Of a DNA stretch of 46,012 nucleotides, positions 1-8,616 are shown piece after piece. Made by a program: the position numbers and the translations under genes. Positions within the stretch are counted from its first letter, which is position 1. Each line of letters begins with the position of its first letter. The DNA comes from a virus, in IMG/VR virus record IMGVR_UViG_3300005265_000012, positions 1 to 46,012 of that record. The stretch is one strand, 5' to 3'. Below the pieces are notes generated by a model. That model saw nothing but the letters and a program-made list of their open reading frames with translations. It ran no database searches and was not told the DNA's origin.

Positions 1-249
1 CGAGAAGAGAAAAGCTTCAAGAATCTCACACCCCAAACAAACTCCTGAAAAAACTCGGACTCTAGCTCTCGGTTTCTTCTTCTGCATCAAAACTTTCTCA
101 GAGGCCTTGAAATGAAGGTACAAGGATTGGGTTTTAGAAAGGGAAGGGCTTATAATCATCCAGTTTGGACCTTTGAGATAGAGCTTATCTCCAGACTCCC
201 AAATTCTATACCCTCCGTAGTAGAGATAGATGTTCTTTTTTACAGCCAT
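1..249 (-). CDS. Unknown protein, 3' end cut by window edge
   Basis: An open frame starts with ATG at 249 and stays open for 83 codons to base 1, so the C-terminus lies outside the window. The start is supported by GGAGG five bases upstream, placed inside the last codons of the ligase gene; the two genes overlap by ten bases. The protein begins MAVKKNIYLYYGGYRIWESG and is rich in Tyr, Lys and Ser, with two cysteines near residues 71 and 74. I do not recognise a family. The overlap and ribosome site suggest translational coupling to the ligase. It is the last visible gene of the operon. Confidence 0.6.
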   Translation of the reverse strand, partial: MAVKKNIYLYYGGYRIWESGDKLYLKGPNWMIISPSLSKTQSLYLHFKASEKVLMQKKKPRARVRVFSGVCLGCEILEAFLFS

Positions 250-1394
250 CCACTCCTCCAACGGACAAATTTGGCTTTGATCTTTCTCATGTCTATCACA
301 CAATCAGAAGCGTTCTTATCATGTCTGTATCTAATAAGGCTTGTGTGGTAAAGAAGGAGTTTCGGAGTCCACCCCATCGCTTTGACTTCAACCACAACGC
401 CAAGCATTTTGGGATTCAAAGAGCCGTCAGGGAGAGAGATTCTTCTCCTCACTACATCCGTTCCTGGGTTGACATGTCCTACAACAATTTCCCTGCCCTC
501 CTCGTCGTATGCAGAAATCTCCAAAGACCCTACAAGGCCGTCATATTTCTTCCCTGGCAAGGCTTTCTCTGAGCCTGTAATGAAGCAGTCATAGGTGTAG
601 TATCTTTTCATCTTCAGCATATGCCAAACTCTTCTGCCAGGCTCGTAGGGATGGTCTAAGTGGCGGAGCATTATGCCTTCTCCATCTCTAGCCACCACCT
701 GCTCGTAGAAAGCCTTCTTGTTATCTCGAACTATTGGAAGCAGGTGGACACCATGCTCACCCAAAACAGGAAACCTCTCCCAGATCTTCTGTAAGGCTTT
801 GTAGCGTCTCTCAAAGGGAGTGCGGTTCAAAAGCACATGTTTGAGTTTGATAAGGTCAAATATTCTCAAAGTTGGAGTTCCGTATTGGTCTTGAACTGCC
901 TTTGCTCGATCTGGTTTGGGGGAGACAATTGCTATCGTCATGAAGAGAGAGGATTCTATCTGCTTGTCCCCTGATTGAATAGACTCAGCTGCGTCAAACA
1001 CCAACTCCCCTACCATCACAGTGCCATCCAGCTCAGGGATGTAAAGGGATTTGATGTGAGGAAAGTTGTCAGTCCGCTCTATGAAGAGGCAAGTGACATC
1101 AGACCTTTTCCTGCCATCCAGTCTCGCCCCCCAAGGGCCTAGATGAAGCCTCATCATAACACCGTTCAGCTTCTCCATAGCCACCCACCTGTCACTGCTC
1201 AAGACCCTCTCCTGTTCCTCTTCCCCCAACTCATCGATCCTATGGGCAAGCATTACAGGAATTTGCTCTAAAGTGTTCTCGTCGGAATAGGCTCGTCCAA
1301 TGGCAGCCTGAAGATCAGCTGCTTTGAAAGAAGAGGGAGGAGGTTCCCCGTAGAGGTCTCTATACATCTCCCTCAGCTCCCTTACTGTTCTCAT
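240..1394 (-). CDS. ATP-dependent DNA ligase-like protein
   Basis: The 384-residue protein has the order of nucleotidyltransferase motifs expected for an ATP-dependent polynucleotide ligase. Motif I is EKLNG with candidate adenylated lysine K75, motif III is around VMVGELVF, motif IIIa is RIFDLIKL, motif IV is DGEGIMLRH and motif V is MLKMKRYYTYD, followed by a short OB-like tail. Motif I is atypical: most DNA ligases have KxDG, and here the Asp is Asn. Members of the family seal nicks by enzyme-AMP transfer, so a role in replication or repair is likely. The start has a GGGGAGG site. It lies with helicase, primase and DUF932 genes, which fits DNA metabolism. A second, larger ligase domain is encoded at 31664-35011. 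An RNA ligase role is possible because of the KxNG motif, but less likely. Confidence 0.82.
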   Translation of the reverse strand: MRTVRELREMYRDLYGEPPPSSFKAADLQAAIGRAYSDENTLEQIPVMLAHRIDELGEEEQERVLSSDRWVAMEKLNGVMMRLHLGPWGARLDGRKRSDVTCLFIERTDNFPHIKSLYIPELDGTVMVGELVFDAAESIQSGDKQIESSLFMTIAIVSPKPDRAKAVQDQYGTPTLRIFDLIKLKHVLLNRTPFERRYKALQKIWERFPVLGEHGVHLLPIVRDNKKAFYEQVVARDGEGIMLRHLDHPYEPGRRVWHMLKMKRYYTYDCFITGSEKALPGKKYDGLVGSLEISAYDEEGREIVVGHVNPGTDVVRRRISLPDGSLNPKMLGVVVEVKAMGWTPKLLLYHTSLIRYRHDKNASDCVIDMRKIKAKFVRWRSGWL

Positions 1395-1413
1395 TCTCTC
1401 ACCTCCCCTTTTC

Positions 1414-1479
1414 AGTTTCGCTTCTTAGACAGAAAACACTGGTAGGAGAAAAAAGATTCAAAGCTTGAAAAGCGAAACT
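1414..1479. repeat. 10-bp inverted repeat in the ligase leader
   Basis: AGTTTCGCTT at 1414-1423 is matched perfectly by its reverse complement AAGCGAAACT at 1470-1479, just upstream of the ligase ribosome site. Between the arms, on the transcribed strand, a short AT hairpin (TTCAA GCT TTGAA) is followed by a run of T. It could be a weak terminator/antiterminator, an RNA stability element or an operator. Only the repeat itself is seen; its function is inferred. Confidence 0.4.
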
Positions 1480-1485
1480 TCTTCC

Positions 1486-2460
1486 TCAACCATCATAAGC
1501 AGGTGCCTCCACATAGAGGCGCATCACGTTCCCAGCCTCTTCTTCTAGAGCCCTAGCAGCTGCCAAAGAAGTTAAGTCTTTAGCTTCGGAAGATATAATC
1601 TGAGCCAGATGGTATCTACTTATCTCTCCCTCAGCCTCTGCTTTCTCTAACCCCATCGCTATCAAGCGGGGAAGAGAAGCTCGGACCTTCCTTTCTGCCA
1701 GCTCCTCAAGGTAGGAGGAGACATGAACGGAAGTGTCCATCGACCAGCGAATCTGTCTTTCTCTTCTCTTTACTTCATTTTGATTCATAAGGACAGAAGG
1801 AGTGTTAATAACCACAGAATGAACCAGCTCTCGGGCCAGGTTGAGGAAGGAGACTTGAAAGAACGGAGAGCGACCAGTAGGAAGGCGTCGGGATTCCATC
1901 AACCCGTTTGCGCATACCTGAACGAAGAGGAGAGAGTCAACTCGAAAGTAACTAGCTCCAACCTCCGATGTTGTGAGGTCATAGCCAATGTAGACATTTT
2001 GAGGAAGCTTCAACTCCTTGTTGACAACCCTATAATGGAGAACAGGCTTGGTAATATCAGAGTCAGCCCCTTTTATCTCCCATCCAGAGGGGATTTGTTT
2101 TAAACATTCTTCTGTAGGAACATGAGTGTAGTCTATGCGAAGGGCTCCTACAACCTCAGGAATAGCGCCCTTCATTATACACAACCTAAGCTCTCTAGCA
2201 TGGTCAGGAGCCATGCCAATTGCATGGGCTAAAACCTTCCTTCTCAGCTCAGCGTGAAGCGTCTCATAGAAACCTCTAGGAATCTTGAAGAGTTTGAAAA
2301 GGTAGCGGGTAGGATATTCTCTAATAGGAAGCTCTTTGCCTTTGACATCTATAGTATTGTCTTCAAGATTCAAGTATCGTATGTCTGATGCTTGAAGATA
2401 AACCCATTGGAGCTGAGACCTCACCTCTTCCATTTCAGAAATAAGCAACGATTTACTCAT
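1486..2460 (-). CDS. DUF932-like phage protein
   Basis: This 324-residue protein starts at ATG with a clear AAAGGAGG site. The central stretch around residues 170-195 reads YDLTTSEVGASYFRVD then VQVCANGLM. This resembles the conserved core of DUF932 proteins, in which an (N)SETG-like segment is followed by a (V)CSNGL segment. DUF932 members are common in phages and mobile elements and have no settled biochemical role, although they are often found beside replication or recombination genes, as here. The C-terminal third is helical and charged. There is no signal peptide or membrane segment. The family assignment rests on two short motifs. Confidence 0.55.
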   Translation of the reverse strand: MSKSLLISEMEEVRSQLQWVYLQASDIRYLNLEDNTIDVKGKELPIREYPTRYLFKLFKIPRGFYETLHAELRRKVLAHAIGMAPDHARELRLCIMKGAIPEVVGALRIDYTHVPTEECLKQIPSGWEIKGADSDITKPVLHYRVVNKELKLPQNVYIGYDLTTSEVGASYFRVDSLLFVQVCANGLMESRRLPTGRSPFFQVSFLNLARELVHSVVINTPSVLMNQNEVKRRERQIRWSMDTSVHVSSYLEELAERKVRASLPRLIAMGLEKAEAEGEISRYHLAQIISSEAKDLTSLAAARALEEEAGNVMRLYVEAPAYDG

Positions 2461-2518
2461 AATTTGTTTCCTCCTTTTTCTTTTCCTCTTTTTGTGAACA
2501 AAAACGGAAAGATAAATT

Positions 2519-3208
2519 TCACAGCTTCAATTTTCTTTCCTTTGTTGAAAGTGTTTGTTCAGATTCTCCTGTCTCGTGCTCTCTCAGAAAAGAAGCTAAA
2601 GAGGCTGCCGTCTGCTCGACGAGAGGATAGAGGTCGACTTCAGGATTGTCTTTCTGCGTGCCCCAAGCCTCCTCAATCATGGAGGTAACGGAAGGTAGCC
2701 CCTCTTTCTCATAGAGACGAGCCAAGGCGTTGAAGAAAAGTTGTCTGTCTTTTAGTTCTGCATCCTTTATGCGGGATAGAAGAGCCTTAGCTTGTTGAGA
2801 GACTGTTCTTCTCCTACCATAGCGTCTCAAAAGGTAGGTGGCAGCAATTTCTCGGCTGCAGCCAGACTTCGCACATAGTAGGCGGACAGGCGTCCAACTC
2901 TCTCGGCAGACAAAGCAACATATTGAGTTTGATCTTCGGTAGTAGGCTGCGCTGGGGTGAGCGTCCATGTTGGCATGCCTCTCTGGAAAGGGGCAGCGAA
3001 TGGGTGTCACATCTTTCTTGACTTCAAAGTGAAGGATCTCATTCATTGGAATTTTGTTTGCTGCGGTTATTTTTCTTTTGAGTGAGTCATTTTCCCTTCT
3101 AGTCACCTCAGCTTTCTCCTCGACTTCATAGTGAAGGATATTATTCATTGGAATTTTGTTTGCCGTGGTTATTTTGCCTTCAAGCGAGTCATTTTCTCTT
3201 CTAGACAT
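2519..3208 (-). CDS. CHC2-type zinc-finger primase-like protein
   Basis: The 229-residue protein contains a DnaG-type zinc-binding segment: IRCPF, then HPSAAYY, then CCFVC (C-x2-C), followed by SREIAATYLLRRYG. This is the pattern of the primase CHC2 finger and its flanking helix. No TOPRIM catalytic domain is present, so it is either a stand-alone template-recognition subunit or a truncated primase whose catalytic part lies elsewhere. The N-terminus carries two near-identical 34-residue repeats just before the finger. I chose the ATG at 3208, directly after the helicase stop, because GGAGAAG lies six bases upstream; an in-frame ATG at 3229 has no ribosome site. The C-terminal half is helical and unassigned. 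Coupling to the helicase suggests a primase-helicase pair. Confidence 0.65.
   Translation of the reverse strand: MSRRENDSLEGKITTANKIPMNNILHYEVEEKAEVTRRENDSLKRKITAANKIPMNEILHFEVKKDVTPIRCPFPERHANMDAHPSAAYYRRSNSICCFVCRESWTPVRLLCAKSGCSREIAATYLLRRYGRRRTVSQQAKALLSRIKDAELKDRQLFFNALARLYEKEGLPSVTSMIEEAWGTQKDNPEVDLYPLVEQTAASLASFLREHETGESEQTLSTKERKLKL
3020..3202 (-). repeat. Tandem 102-bp repeat in primase N-terminus
   Basis: Bases 3122-3202 and 3020-3100 are two copies of a segment with a 102-base period, about 86% identical by eye. Each encodes RRENDSL...K-I-T-x-A-N-K-I-P-M-N-x-I-L-H-x-E-V. Differences are mostly third-position, so both copies are kept as protein. It is an in-frame duplication of the segment that precedes the CHC2 zinc finger. 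Confidence 0.85.
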
Positions 3209-3209
3209 C

Positions 3210-4448
3210 TCAATCTTCTCCAAACTCATCTATTTGTATGTCGCGAGAGGATGAGAAAGAAGACTTTGATTTGGTGTTGGTTACAACTCCAGTCTGTTGC
3301 ATGCGAAGAGTCTGTGGGTGAAGAGAAAGCTCTACAAATTTGGTAGGGTCATAGGGAAGTTCCCTTCGCTTGGAAACCCCCATGCGAGAGGTGAGATAGC
3401 CAGTTCGAAGAAGCCACATGACACCGTCTGGGGTGCGCTCAGACTCGTTGGTGTCAGCAAGGGCTCTCAAAGAGTAGTAGCCCGTTTCTTGAGCAGACCT
3501 GTATCCCTCTCGGTTGACTTGAGTCAGGCAAACGATAGAGGTGCGGGTGTTTTGTCCATATTTGAAAAGGGATTTTATAGCCTCTCCTATTTCATTGAAA
3601 AAGCGAGTGCTTCTGCTGTAGAGAAGACCCAAGTAGTCGATGAAGACCACAGAGATGTCAGAGTGCGCTCTAAGAAGAGAGAGGATCTCAGAAACCCCGT
3701 AGCCAGTAACCCGACGAACTTTGATGGAGGAGATGTCAGAGAGAAGGGATTTCAGATGGGATGTCTCGTCTGGAGAGAGCCTTCCAGTGAGGAGGCGCTC
3801 ATAGGAGAGAGTGGGAGACTTTTCAGCGGAGAGCATGCAGGCTAGCTTCCATTTGAGGCGGACTGGACTTGTTTCATTGCCGTCCCCTGGAAAGCCAGAG
3901 AGAAGCCACAACTCGCCCTCCAAGATTCCGCCTAGAGGCTCTAGTAGAGGAAAAGGAAGGAGGGAGAGATGAGAGCTGAGCGCTGCCGTCGGATCAATTT
4001 CCGATTCAGAAGCCGAAGGATCTAGAGAAGCTTCCATCTCAGAGAGAATCATGCGAGCTCCCTCAACACCTCCATAGTAGCGACCTCTACCGTCCCTGAA
4101 GCCTTCAGCAAGAGCTCTGATGGCGTCTTTCAACCCTCTCGCCAGCCTTCTTGCTTGATAGGATTGGATCAAAGATTCAACAGACCACGAGGTCTTTGAA
4201 AGTTGAGCGGCTCGGATGTAAGCTTCGACTATATCTCTTCGCTCCTGCTCAGAGAAGTCTCTCTCAACAAGAGCTCTCTTGAGAGAGTCTCGGTCAAGAG
4301 AAGTCCCGTTTTTCATGTAGTGAAATCTTGCTATAGAAAAGAGGTGAGAATAGGGGTAAGCAAAGACTTCAGGCCTCAAGCCTGAAACTTGAAGCCAACA
4401 GTCTGAGTCAGCTCGAAGGAGAGCCGACAAGATTTTAGTTTCTTCCAT
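3210..4448 (-). CDS. DnaB-like replicative helicase with degenerate Walker A
   Basis: The 412-residue protein has a DnaB-like N-terminal helical domain (EETKILSALL ... GLRPEVFAYPYSHLFSIARF) and a RecA-like C-terminal domain with Walker B VVFIDYLGLL, a DnaB-type CLTQVNREG segment, and ADTNESERTPDGVMWLLR matching the DnaB ESG...D.V..L.R region. The P-loop, at residues 185-194, reads GFPGDGNETS instead of GxPGxGKTS, so the catalytic lysine is missing. Removing three bases (ATG or TGA) around 3875-3877 would restore GDGKTS. Either this copy is a naturally altered ATPase, or there is an in-frame insertion or assembly error. It overlaps the small basic gene upstream and abuts the primase gene. The likely role is DNA unwinding at the phage fork, if it is active. 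Confidence 0.75.
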   Translation of the reverse strand: MEETKILSALLRADSDCWLQVSGLRPEVFAYPYSHLFSIARFHYMKNGTSLDRDSLKRALVERDFSEQERRDIVEAYIRAAQLSKTSWSVESLIQSYQARRLARGLKDAIRALAEGFRDGRGRYYGGVEGARMILSEMEASLDPSASESEIDPTAALSSHLSLLPFPLLEPLGGILEGELWLLSGFPGDGNETSPVRLKWKLACMLSAEKSPTLSYERLLTGRLSPDETSHLKSLLSDISSIKVRRVTGYGVSEILSLLRAHSDISVVFIDYLGLLYSRSTRFFNEIGEAIKSLFKYGQNTRTSIVCLTQVNREGYRSAQETGYYSLRALADTNESERTPDGVMWLLRTGYLTSRMGVSKRRELPYDPTKFVELSLHPQTLRMQQTGVVTNTKSKSSFSSSRDIQIDEFGED

Positions 4449-4632
4449 TTAAATTGAACCTTCTCCTCCTTTCTTTCTTTTTCATTTCCTCTTCATAGAT
4501 GTAAGCCTTGAGAGCCCCAATCTCTCTCTCCAACCATCCTGGTCTCCTGCCTGCATTCTTCTTGTGTTTGAAAGCGCAGAGGTTTCTATAGGCAACATAA
4601 GCTTCCTCCAAAGTCATCTTTCGGGTCTCCAC
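4435..4632 (-). CDS. Small basic protein of unknown function
   Basis: A 65-residue, lysine/arginine-rich protein starting at GTG with a GGAGG site seven bases upstream. Its stop overlaps the helicase start by 14 bases, which suggests translational coupling. It is almost entirely helical by composition, ending KKKERRRRFNLNGRN. I do not recognise a family. Its place directly before the helicase could suit a helicase-loader or DNA-binding role, but nothing in the sequence proves this. Confidence 0.55.
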   Translation of the reverse strand: METRKMTLEEAYVAYRNLCAFKHKKNAGRRPGWLEREIGALKAYIYEEEMKKKERRRRFNLNGRN

Positions 4633-4715
4633 TTTCTTTCCTCCTTATCTAAAAAAACAAAAGCGAAGCAGACGAGTTCACTGTCACTGTAATTTCAAAC
4701 CATTTTCAAAGAAGC

Positions 4716-5051
4716 TTAATAACCTCTAACCCCAAAGCGGAGCATGAAGAGTATCAACCCCCCAGTGACAGACAGCCCGCTCATAATGATAGCAACGATG
4801 ATAGGAAAAACCACAGATCGCTTCAAATCCCTAGCTTGGTTTATAAATTCCTCCATCGCTGCAATTCTAGCCCTCAGATTTTGCTGTCTATTAACCACCT
4901 GATCTAGCCGATCCATAGCTCTTTCTATAGATCGCCTCTCTCCCTCTCGATCTTCTCTGAGAATCTTCCAAACAGAGCGGAGCTGTTCCTCGATTCTAGC
5001 CACTGCTGTTTTCAACTCTAAAAGCTCATTTAAACACCTCTTCTCATCCAT
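4716..5051 (-). CDS. XhlA-like coiled-coil membrane protein
   Basis: About 111 residues, chosen from ATG at 5051 with a GGGGG-type site; an in-frame GTG at 5084 would add 11 residues and overlap the fibre gene. Residues 1-75 form a charged amphipathic coiled coil (LLELKTAVARIEEQLRSVWK ... MDRLDQVVNRQQNLRARIAAMEEF). They are followed by one hydrophobic span, VVFPIIVAIIMSGLSVTGGL, and a short cationic tail. This matches the layout of XhlA-type proteins, which are membrane anchored and usually sit in phage lysis cassettes next to holin or endolysin genes. It follows the tail genes, the usual place for lysis genes, but no endolysin is visible nearby. The family call rests on architecture only. 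Confidence 0.55.
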   Translation of the reverse strand: MDEKRCLNELLELKTAVARIEEQLRSVWKILREDREGERRSIERAMDRLDQVVNRQQNLRARIAAMEEFINQARDLKRSVVFPIIVAIIMSGLSVTGGLILFMLRFGVRGY

Positions 5052-5068
5052 TCCAGCCCCCTGCTTTG

Positions 5069-5683
5069 CTATACCTCCTGCCACCAGACATCGCAGGCCC
5101 AGTTTATAGTGGTAGATGCTGCTCCAGTAACTCGCACTCTAACATCGTTTCCACTAGTGTCAATCGTTGCGTTCCAACTTGAGTCAGACTCAACGGTGAG
5201 TTCGTCTAAAACTGAGCCTTGAATGGTCGCATCTCCACCTGCTCTATACACAAGAACCCTCCTGATGTAAGCAGCTCGGTTCGCACCATCAGCCTGCCTA
5301 GCCGCAATTCGAACTTCTAGTAAATAAGCTTTGTTGTCGTCCAGTGTCTTTGACCAGAGAGTTGTCTCAACATCATCTGTGGTTTGGACTGAGCTTTTAT
5401 CTACCCTATCGTGATCACTGCTAGAGCAAATGTCGTGCTGTCTGTCATGCTTCTTATCTACTGCATCTTGGATCTCAGTCTCGGTGAAAGAGGTGACTTC
5501 CCACTCACCCGAAGAGTGATCGTAAAACAGGAGCTTATCATCATCAGCAGCTTGAGGATTCCAGAGAGGATCAAACTTGGCAAACCAATCGTTTAGTTTT
5601 TCAAAGTCAGTGTTGTAGATGGCTTGCCAGTCCGTCTGCCCGTAGTCTGCCGTTTCCATACCAGTTGGTGTTAGGATTGACAT
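5069..5683 (-). CDS. Tail fibre / receptor-binding-type protein
   Basis: About 204 residues from ATG at 5683, which has AGGAGG five bases upstream; a TTG at 5701 is less likely. The N-terminus (DYGQTDWQAIYNTDFEKLND) is typical of short phage fibre proteins that attach to the tail tip. The middle is Asp/Thr/Ser-rich. The C-terminus is a beta-rich segment with repeated Thr, Val and Gly (ESDSSWNATI, VRVRVTGAASTTINW), as in fibre tip domains. It follows the tail-tip gene with a four-base overlap of the longer frame, so it is probably part of the distal tail. No catalytic motif is seen. The specific receptor is unknown. Confidence 0.6.
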   Translation of the reverse strand: MSILTPTGMETADYGQTDWQAIYNTDFEKLNDWFAKFDPLWNPQAADDDKLLFYDHSSGEWEVTSFTETEIQDAVDKKHDRQHDICSSSDHDRVDKSSVQTTDDVETTLWSKTLDDNKAYLLEVRIAARQADGANRAAYIRRVLVYRAGGDATIQGSVLDELTVESDSSWNATIDTSGNDVRVRVTGAASTTINWACDVWWQEV

Positions 5684-5697
5684 AGCTTCCTCCTTTC

Positions 5698-8616
5698 TCA
5701 AGAGACGTTTGTTATATATTGACCATCAGACGCTCCCACTGTGAGCTCTGTCTCTTCACTGAAGAAATTTCCTTCAAGGAGCTTCACTTTGAGGATGAAA
5801 GAGCCAGCCTGGTTGACCGTGAATGTGCAGGAGTTTCCATTGTTTTGCCAAGCATTGCTAGCCACTTTGTAGTAGAGGTCACCAACGAATTGGGGTGGAA
5901 ACTGGCAGACGCAGTTGTTCTCTGCTAACATGCCTGCCCCTGCTCTGACTTTGCGCACCTTGGGAGCACATTTCACCTCAACCTGAGTTCCAGAACGAGT
6001 GGCAACCACTCGTCCTATGCGAGGGGGTTTGAAAGCTTTGAGTTGAGGATCCACCTGTATTAGCAAAGCTCCTTCTAACCATTCTGATCCTCCAGCAGAG
6101 TATGGAACGCATTTGAGGTAGAATGTTGAGGAGCGGTTGATTGTTATAAGCTGATCTTTAAGCTGAAATACATAAACTGTTGCCCCTGCTGTGTGAGATT
6201 GTCTTTCCGTTCTCCGATATCCTCGTATCACACCTTTCAACCTATAACTATCTTCCCCCTCTGGCTCGTAGGTTTGAAAGGCCATAATCTCATCATCTAT
6301 CAAAACAAATCTGTTTGGAACAAACAAATCAGTTCGACTCACATTGTCAAACTGAGTCCAATCTTTATATGGTTTGAACAGCAACCCCACCTCATCGTCT
6401 ATCTCATTAGTGTCTTCAGGATAATCCTGTTGCAAAGTCCCTGCAACAGCAAACCTAGTAACCTTCCCTAAATAGTGAAAGTCATAAGGCTGGGAGGATA
6501 TGTAAACAGAAAAGCCTAGCTCCGCTCCTGTTTGTTTCGACGCCAACAGTAATATGTTTACTGCTTCTGGTAGACCTTCTTCATAAGGCAGCTCGTATGC
6601 TCTTACATAAAGCAGGGGTTCTAATTTCAACTCCCCTCCAGGAAGCTCTGGCCTTGATGGTGCCTTGCCTGCCTCTGCTTCTTTGGTTTGCTCTGTTCCT
6701 GCAGTGATTGGTCCTAAAGCTTGTTGGCCGTGCTGGACAGCCTCTATTTCTATATAGTTTTCACTGGGGTCTGGGTCTACTATCTTAATTATCCTAAAAT
6801 CACAGTCTACCCCATAGTCAGGGTATTTCACCCTAACTATATCCCCTGGCATCAGCATAGAATATTCACGGCTCAGACGACCACTCACATAAGCTCTTGG
6901 GAAGCTGTCCTGTCGGACTATACGCCAGAGGCGAGCCCAAGCTATGTTCAAATCCAAATATGCTGTCAAGTCTATTGTCTTCTCTCGTTGAAGAGCACCT
7001 TGCGCAAGGATAGCAGGGTTTTTCATGGCTATTGTCCTGACGGTGAAATCTCTTTCTTTGTCAACAAAGTTGGCTCGATAGTCGTTTGGGATTTCCCCCC
7101 AAAAAGGCCGCTGCAGCGTGAACTCCTTGAAATCTTCCTGCTGAATTGTCACAGTTGCAGCGTCAGTGTCCTTCAACGGTCTTATCCCTACCTTTCCATC
7201 AGGAGATAGCGTTAGAATAGTGTTGACGAATCCTAGCACATAATTTAACCACTCTCTAGCTTCTTTTTGAGAAGAGAGGACTATATTTATACCCCAAATC
7301 TTATATCCTTCTGCCCACGGTACTTCTTGGAATTTTTTCAAACAGCAATAAAGATTATACTTACTTCCTCCGTTCGCTGAGTCTAGTCGAGTGAAAGCCG
7401 TCACACAGCCAGCATAAGAACAACTCCAAGAAGGCCACATCTGAGCTATGCCAGTTGATATCTTTACACCTCCTGCTCCCAAAAGACTTAGAAGCTGTTT
7501 GGGAAACCAACCTTCAGTGGGAGACCATTCTTTATGCCACAATCCCGCCTCGCCTCCTACCAAATCCGTCCATAAAATATGGACATGTCCTCTCTTATCC
7601 ACAAATACCTTTACATTAAAAGCGTTATATACATCTTCAGGAATCCAACCATGAGGTGCAGGACATCCAACTGAGTATAAACGCAAAACTGTTGAAACTC
7701 CCTCACCTCCTACAATATTTCCTACAACCACATAACCATTTGTTCCTGGATAAGCCGCTATGTCGTTCAATCTAACGCTCAAGCCGCTCGGAACGCAGTA
7801 ATGATTGTAAGGAATAGAAGAGTAACCCATCTCTAAGTCAGACTGAGTCCAACCTCCTTGGCGTTTGTCAGCTACAGCAAAAGGAAAACAAGCACCAGTA
7901 TTCCAAGCATAACTAAAAACGGGCTTGCCATCATCAGTGACAGCTGCAGCCACTTCCAAGACATAGTGTTGTTCTTCTATCCAAGTTAAAGCTTCATTCC
8001 ATTTATAATAACTTGCAATTTGCCAGTTCGACTGCAACCATTCCAACTGCCCTGACGCAACTACAGCACGATTAACAAACAAAGCTCCACTACTAAGACC
8101 AACACTACTGCAACTACCTTTAACACCCACCCAAAGATAGCCGCCCCTTCCTACAGCCACTACAGGTTCTGACAACCCTACAACATTAAACCTTTTACCA
8201 TCACTTGGTCTAACTATTGTTATGCTTACACCCGTCGTCGGCCCCCAAACTCCATCTGGGGTTCTAACAATAAAACCTACTTCATGTTTCGCCACGCTAA
8301 CATCTTTTAGCTCAAAAAATACAATCAGGTTGCCAAGGCTGTCCGTTACTAACCCAGGATTCCCAATTCCTCTTCTACCAGGTTCTTCTTCAGTCGGTTC
8401 GTAGCTAGCCAACTCCAACTTCAAAGGCCAAGTTTTACCTCTATCGCTACTCTCAGCATACCAAAGACAAGGATGTGCTCCTCCAGCTTTTCTCTTAAGG
8501 TATGCCAAACAAAAAGTCCCATCTTTAAGTCTTACCAGCGTCTTAGAATAACTACCAGCCGTATAAGCCATGATTTCTTCACTATCATCTACAAGGTAAA
8601 GCTCCTTCTCAGCCAT
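5698..8616 (-). CDS. Tail-tip (J-like) protein, C-terminal part, fused to sialidase-like propeller
   Basis: A 972-residue protein in two parts. Residues 1 to about 430 look like a six-bladed sialidase/BNR-type beta-propeller, with a clear Asp-box SSDRGKTW at 56-63 and repeated beta-strand/Gly patterns such as DKRGHVHILWT. From about residue 436 the sequence becomes a phage tail-tip protein (Phage-tail_3/GTA megatron type): EGYKIWGINIVLSSQKEARE, SPDGKVGIRPL, a hub-like segment MLMPGDIVRVKYPDYG, then VLIDDEIMAFQTY ... LKGVIRGYRRTERQSHTAG and a C-terminal fibronectin-like beta domain. The 5' half of the tail-tip protein is the separate gene just upstream, whose stop abuts this start (TAAATG). 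The propeller probably binds or cuts a surface glycan; its catalytic residues could not be confirmed. Confidence 0.8.
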   Translation of the reverse strand: MAEKELYLVDDSEEIMAYTAGSYSKTLVRLKDGTFCLAYLKRKAGGAHPCLWYAESSDRGKTWPLKLELASYEPTEEEPGRRGIGNPGLVTDSLGNLIVFFELKDVSVAKHEVGFIVRTPDGVWGPTTGVSITIVRPSDGKRFNVVGLSEPVVAVGRGGYLWVGVKGSCSSVGLSSGALFVNRAVVASGQLEWLQSNWQIASYYKWNEALTWIEEQHYVLEVAAAVTDDGKPVFSYAWNTGACFPFAVADKRQGGWTQSDLEMGYSSIPYNHYCVPSGLSVRLNDIAAYPGTNGYVVVGNIVGGEGVSTVLRLYSVGCPAPHGWIPEDVYNAFNVKVFVDKRGHVHILWTDLVGGEAGLWHKEWSPTEGWFPKQLLSLLGAGGVKISTGIAQMWPSWSCSYAGCVTAFTRLDSANGGSKYNLYCCLKKFQEVPWAEGYKIWGINIVLSSQKEAREWLNYVLGFVNTILTLSPDGKVGIRPLKDTDAATVTIQQEDFKEFTLQRPFWGEIPNDYRANFVDKERDFTVRTIAMKNPAILAQGALQREKTIDLTAYLDLNIAWARLWRIVRQDSFPRAYVSGRLSREYSMLMPGDIVRVKYPDYGVDCDFRIIKIVDPDPSENYIEIEAVQHGQQALGPITAGTEQTKEAEAGKAPSRPELPGGELKLEPLLYVRAYELPYEEGLPEAVNILLLASKQTGAELGFSVYISSQPYDFHYLGKVTRFAVAGTLQQDYPEDTNEIDDEVGLLFKPYKDWTQFDNVSRTDLFVPNRFVLIDDEIMAFQTYEPEGEDSYRLKGVIRGYRRTERQSHTAGATVYVFQLKDQLITINRSSTFYLKCVPYSAGGSEWLEGALLIQVDPQLKAFKPPRIGRVVATRSGTQVEVKCAPKVRKVRAGAGMLAENNCVCQFPPQFVGDLYYKVASNAWQNNGNSCTFTVNQAGSFILKVKLLEGNFFSEETELTVGASDGQYITNVS

